Shown: positions 33,201 through 34,347 of the stretch, one piece after another
How positions within the stretch are numbered: the stretch's first letter is position 1
How the letters are laid out: every line of letters starts with the position of its first letter
NCBI GenBank assembly: GCA_900542195.1
Contig: UQNA01000031.1
Span: forward strand, 1 to 34,347
DNA: 34,347 nt
Source: an uncultured Sutterella sp.
Lineage (GTDB): Bacteria; Pseudomonadota; Gammaproteobacteria; Burkholderiales; Burkholderiaceae_F
Direction of reading: 5' to 3'
Made by a program: the position numbers and the translations under genes
The notes under the pieces: model-generated
Database searches by the model: none
What the model saw: only the letters and a program-made list of their open reading frames with translations
What the model was told of the DNA's origin: nothing

Positions 33201-33440
33201 AACACGATAGGGGTTATCCACAAGAGCATAGGTCGAACCGCCTTTAGGACAGAGTCTGCCTTGGTTTACCTGACTTCGGGGATCTCCTTCAATGTCCACC
33301 AGCGTGTTGCCTTGGAAGAAGGCCAATTGAGAACAACCGACTGCGCAGTATTGGCAGAGAGTTGAACCAACTTTGGCTCCTCTAAGGCGGGAGCATTTCG
33401 ATTCTGTACGCGGGCTTAATACATCTTGGATAGTAATCAT
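30258..33440 (-). CDS. fdhA: Formate dehydrogenase catalytic subunit (molybdenum/tungsten, Cys type)
   Basis: 1060 residues, the bis-MGD molybdo- or tungsto-enzyme that oxidises formate. The N-terminal 4Fe-4S site is Cys29, Cys32, Cys36 and Cys64 (LCQYCAVGC... LCPKG). The active-site region ARYCHSTTVAALSPTFG has Cys169-His170, so the metal ligand is Cys rather than selenocysteine. A C-terminal molybdopterin dinucleotide-binding domain (about 930-1040) is present. Homologous to FdnG/FdoG over the length, but without an N-terminal twin-arginine signal; an in-frame stop lies upstream of ATG 33440, so no extension is possible. First gene of fdhA-fdhB-nrfD. The product could be cytoplasmic or be exported by riding on a partner. 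Confidence 0.93.
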   Translation of the reverse strand: MITIQDVLSPRTESKCSRLRGAKVGSTLCQYCAVGCSQLAFFQGNTLVDIEGDPRSQVNQGRLCPKGGSTYALVDNPYRVTKPLYRAPGSDKWQEVSLDWILDEVAKRIWDSRAKGFIEKDETGLTVNQVPNIGFIGGSANDNEECYLFRKLFTGGLGLMPVENSARYCHSTTVAALSPTFGFGACTNPPRDLLNSDCIVIMGSNMSEAHPVAFYWPMQAKKKGAVTIHIDPRYTRTSAACDHHVHIRPATDIAFIYAVIKYILDNDLWFHEYVLNYTNAATLINPGFKFDQVTGMFNGWNPETNSYSLEPDSWDYQYEINPDGTKGQPKTDPTLQDPNCVFQLLKKQVEKYTPEAAADTCGCRPADIIKVAELMARNSGRDKTTAFCYATGFTQHSDGTQIIRSVAILQLLLGNIGRPGGGILALRGHSNVQGATDIPTLFAALPNYIPMPEAKPGNATLKDYLANGHAFCDARDKSKGMWKLETERGSWAALPNYMISLLKAWYGDGATKENEYGYQHLPKLPGDESLTITMERALEGKVDGLIVFGQNIAVTNPNTGWSRDAIRNLKWLVVCDMFENETASVWYADPDAPDPSKCKTEVFLLPTNALIEKDGSANNTERLMQWHDRVKEAPGECRSDAWWIYQLGLRFKKMAEQSMLPRDEGMRTLTWNYGMAPNAVNVMGLPAVEGDADINAVALEMNGVNLETKEPIQSSGELKSDGTTICGCRLLAGFIDKEGNNLMKRREPGEVDHELDLTYRVSWPTNTRILYNRCSADPEGKPWSENKKLIWWDELQKKWVGYDKPNFDETKAPDYVPPKGAKGGAALAGTEPFTVHSDGKAWIFVPYGIKEGPLPVFYEPAESPYKDAFFQNSKTPGIITMESDKNKLAPQGDPMFPTAMTTYHMTEHWLSGAMTRHVPWLVQLQPQTFIEISPEMAEEIGIQSGSYVTVKNMRNSLQVKALVTPRLRSGIVHGKPSSIVGSFVCSGYKGNMVSAITNDLSPAIEAPDGLIPASKGFVVKVEKGDPTKVEKLVPEKIQYPEAMIAPIPNTPWASQPEGRS

Positions 33441-33838
33441 AGTGAACCTTATGCGTATAGTTAGTTAATTAACAAAAAATATTCCTGTTTCTTTCGATTA
33501 TGGACAACCCTAAAAAAATAAGTAGAAATACCCACTAAAATAAGCAATTTGAAAATTTAAACAGTGACGCTCAGCTTGGAAAGACTTCGTTGTGTCTTCT
33601 CTTTCAGAAGTTTTCAAAGGAGTTTTCCAAGATCCCAGAAAGAGAAACTTTGAAACAAACGTTACTTTTTGGAGCAATGGATTTCAGAGGATTCGGAACT
33701 CTTTTGCGGTGTGGCTTTGCGGGGATTTTTCCTTAAAAATTAAATACCAATTCGGGAAATATAAGGCTCCTGGAGGTGATCGTTTTTCAGGCCAAAGAGT
33801 ATATTGACCCGCATCCGAATGTGTTTTAGGAGACACAA
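33441..33838. other. Non-coding stretch with hairpins between fdhA and the secreted protein gene
   Basis: 398 bases with no credible gene. It holds the fdhA promoter region (palindrome GTTAATTAAC at 33464-33473) and, further right, a region of nested pairing: CTTGGAAA (33575-33582) with TTTCCAAG (33624-33631), and inside it AAGAC/GTCTT and CTTCT/AGAAG. A 71-codon GTG frame at 33592-33807 has no ribosome site and no family features, so I do not call it a gene. Confidence 0.5.
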
Positions 33839-34347
33839 ATGAAAGGTTTCAAATTAGTAGCCGTATCTCTTGCAGCAGCGCTCGCTTTTGGTTCTGCTGC
33901 TATCGCTCAGCAAGCACAGGCTCCAATCCCTGCGCCGCAAGCTGAAGCTCCGGCACCACAAAGTGCAAATCAATTTGAAAATGCAAATCAATTTGGTCCG
34001 GCTGCTGTAGTCATCAATAAACTCGTTACTATGCAAAACAGCGGCAAGTTCCCGGTTACTCAGGAAGAGTTGGACAAAGCTACTGAATTTTTAATGAACA
34101 AAGCTAAGGCAGAAGGTGTTGACGTGACCCGCGACGAAGCTTTGGTCGGCATGGGTTATATCGCCGGTTCTTTGGCTACATTCATGGACATCCAGAAGCA
34201 AGCAGCTGAGATGGTTCCTCAGGCTGTCACACCGCTACCTCCTGAAGTAATGCCTGCTCCGTCTGTAGAACCACAGCAGCCTGCCCAGCCGGCACCGCAG
34301 GTACAACCGAGCGAACAAGCTCCTCAGGTACAACAGCCTTCCCAGAT
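33839..34347 (+). CDS. Secreted or periplasmic Pro/Gln/Ala-rich protein, C-terminus cut by window end
   Basis: At least 169 codons, open to the window edge. ATG 33839 follows AGGAG (33828-33832). A Sec signal peptide (about 1-23, KGFKLVAVSLAAALAFGSAA region, cleavage after AIA) is followed by a Pro/Ala/Gln-rich stretch (about 24-50), a helical middle of about 70 residues (VVINKLVTMQNSGKFPVTQEELDKATEFLM and on), then another Pro/Gln/Val-rich tail that continues past the edge. A perfect 18-base-period duplication encodes NQFE-NANQFG. I do not recognise the family. The composition suggests an envelope-spanning, periplasmic or secreted protein. Divergent from fdhA but far from it. Confidence 0.75.
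   Translation, partial: MKGFKLVAVSLAAALAFGSAAIAQQAQAPIPAPQAEAPAPQSANQFENANQFGPAAVVINKLVTMQNSGKFPVTQEELDKATEFLMNKAKAEGVDVTRDEALVGMGYIAGSLATFMDIQKQAAEMVPQAVTPLPPEVMPAPSVEPQQPAQPAPQVQPSEQAPQVQQPSQ

Noticed and set aside
30258..33440. Selenocysteine in formate dehydrogenase
   Set aside because: The active-site codon is a Cys codon and no in-frame TGA is present in the gene.
33592..33807. A 71-codon GTG-started frame between fdhA and the secreted protein gene
   Set aside because: No ribosome site, no recognisable features, and it overlaps a region of inverted repeats.
1..34347. tRNA or rRNA genes, CRISPR arrays, insertion sequences
   Set aside because: Scanning by eye found no tRNA T-loop motif in a cloverleaf context, no rRNA, no regularly spaced direct repeats and no transposase gene.

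Overview
The window looks like chromosome from an anaerobic or microaerophilic gut betaproteobacterium, most likely family Sutterellaceae (Sutterella/Parasutterella-like). The grounds are the Burkholderiales-style block ribD-ribE-ribH-nusB-thiL-pgpA-pncC, a sigma32-type groESL promoter with no CIRCE element, exported flavin reductases of the flavocytochrome c family next to a TtrSR-like two-component system, a DcuC-type carrier, and a formate dehydrogenase with an NrfD-type membrane subunit. This placement is inference from gene content; no rRNA or tRNA gene is visible.

Layout. 1-6238 (+): riboflavin genes (ribD, ribE, ribH, with ribBA absent between ribE and ribH), nusB, thiL, pgpA, pncC and a CNNM/CorC-type CBS membrane protein, tightly packed apart from a hairpin-bearing 106-bp gap after ribE. 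6521-10240 (+): an AEC-family transporter, an M48-like membrane protein whose zinc motif is destroyed, and a C45/AAT-like acyltransferase. 10295-13104 (-): a YqjK/YqjE/YqjD-like envelope trio and a PBP4-type DD-peptidase with a Lys/Ala/Pro-rich linker. 13319-15427 (+): groES-groEL with a clear sigma32 promoter and a strong terminator. 15728-21119 (+): sensor kinase, response regulator and two FAD reductases with twin-arginine signals. 21250-22350 (-) and 22555-23925 (+): a divergent pair, an adenosine-deaminase-family enzyme and a DcuC-type carrier. 24049-27522 (-): a five-gene nickel ECF transporter, nikK-M-L-Q-O. 27719-28366 (+): a YczE-like membrane protein. 28408-33440 (-): fdhA-fdhB-nrfD-type formate dehydrogenase. 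33839-end (+): a secreted Pro/Gln/Ala-rich protein cut by the window edge.

How the parts may fit together: formate dehydrogenase would feed electrons into the quinone pool, and the exported flavin reductases would dispose of them onto an organic acceptor in the periplasm, with expression tuned by the PhnD-like sensor kinase. Riboflavin genes supply the flavin. The nickel importer implies a nickel enzyme elsewhere, such as hydrogenase or urease. The best candidates for undescribed biology are the sensor plus twin flavin reductase locus (their fumarate-binding His is replaced), the formate dehydrogenase without a Tat signal, and the degenerate M48 protein.
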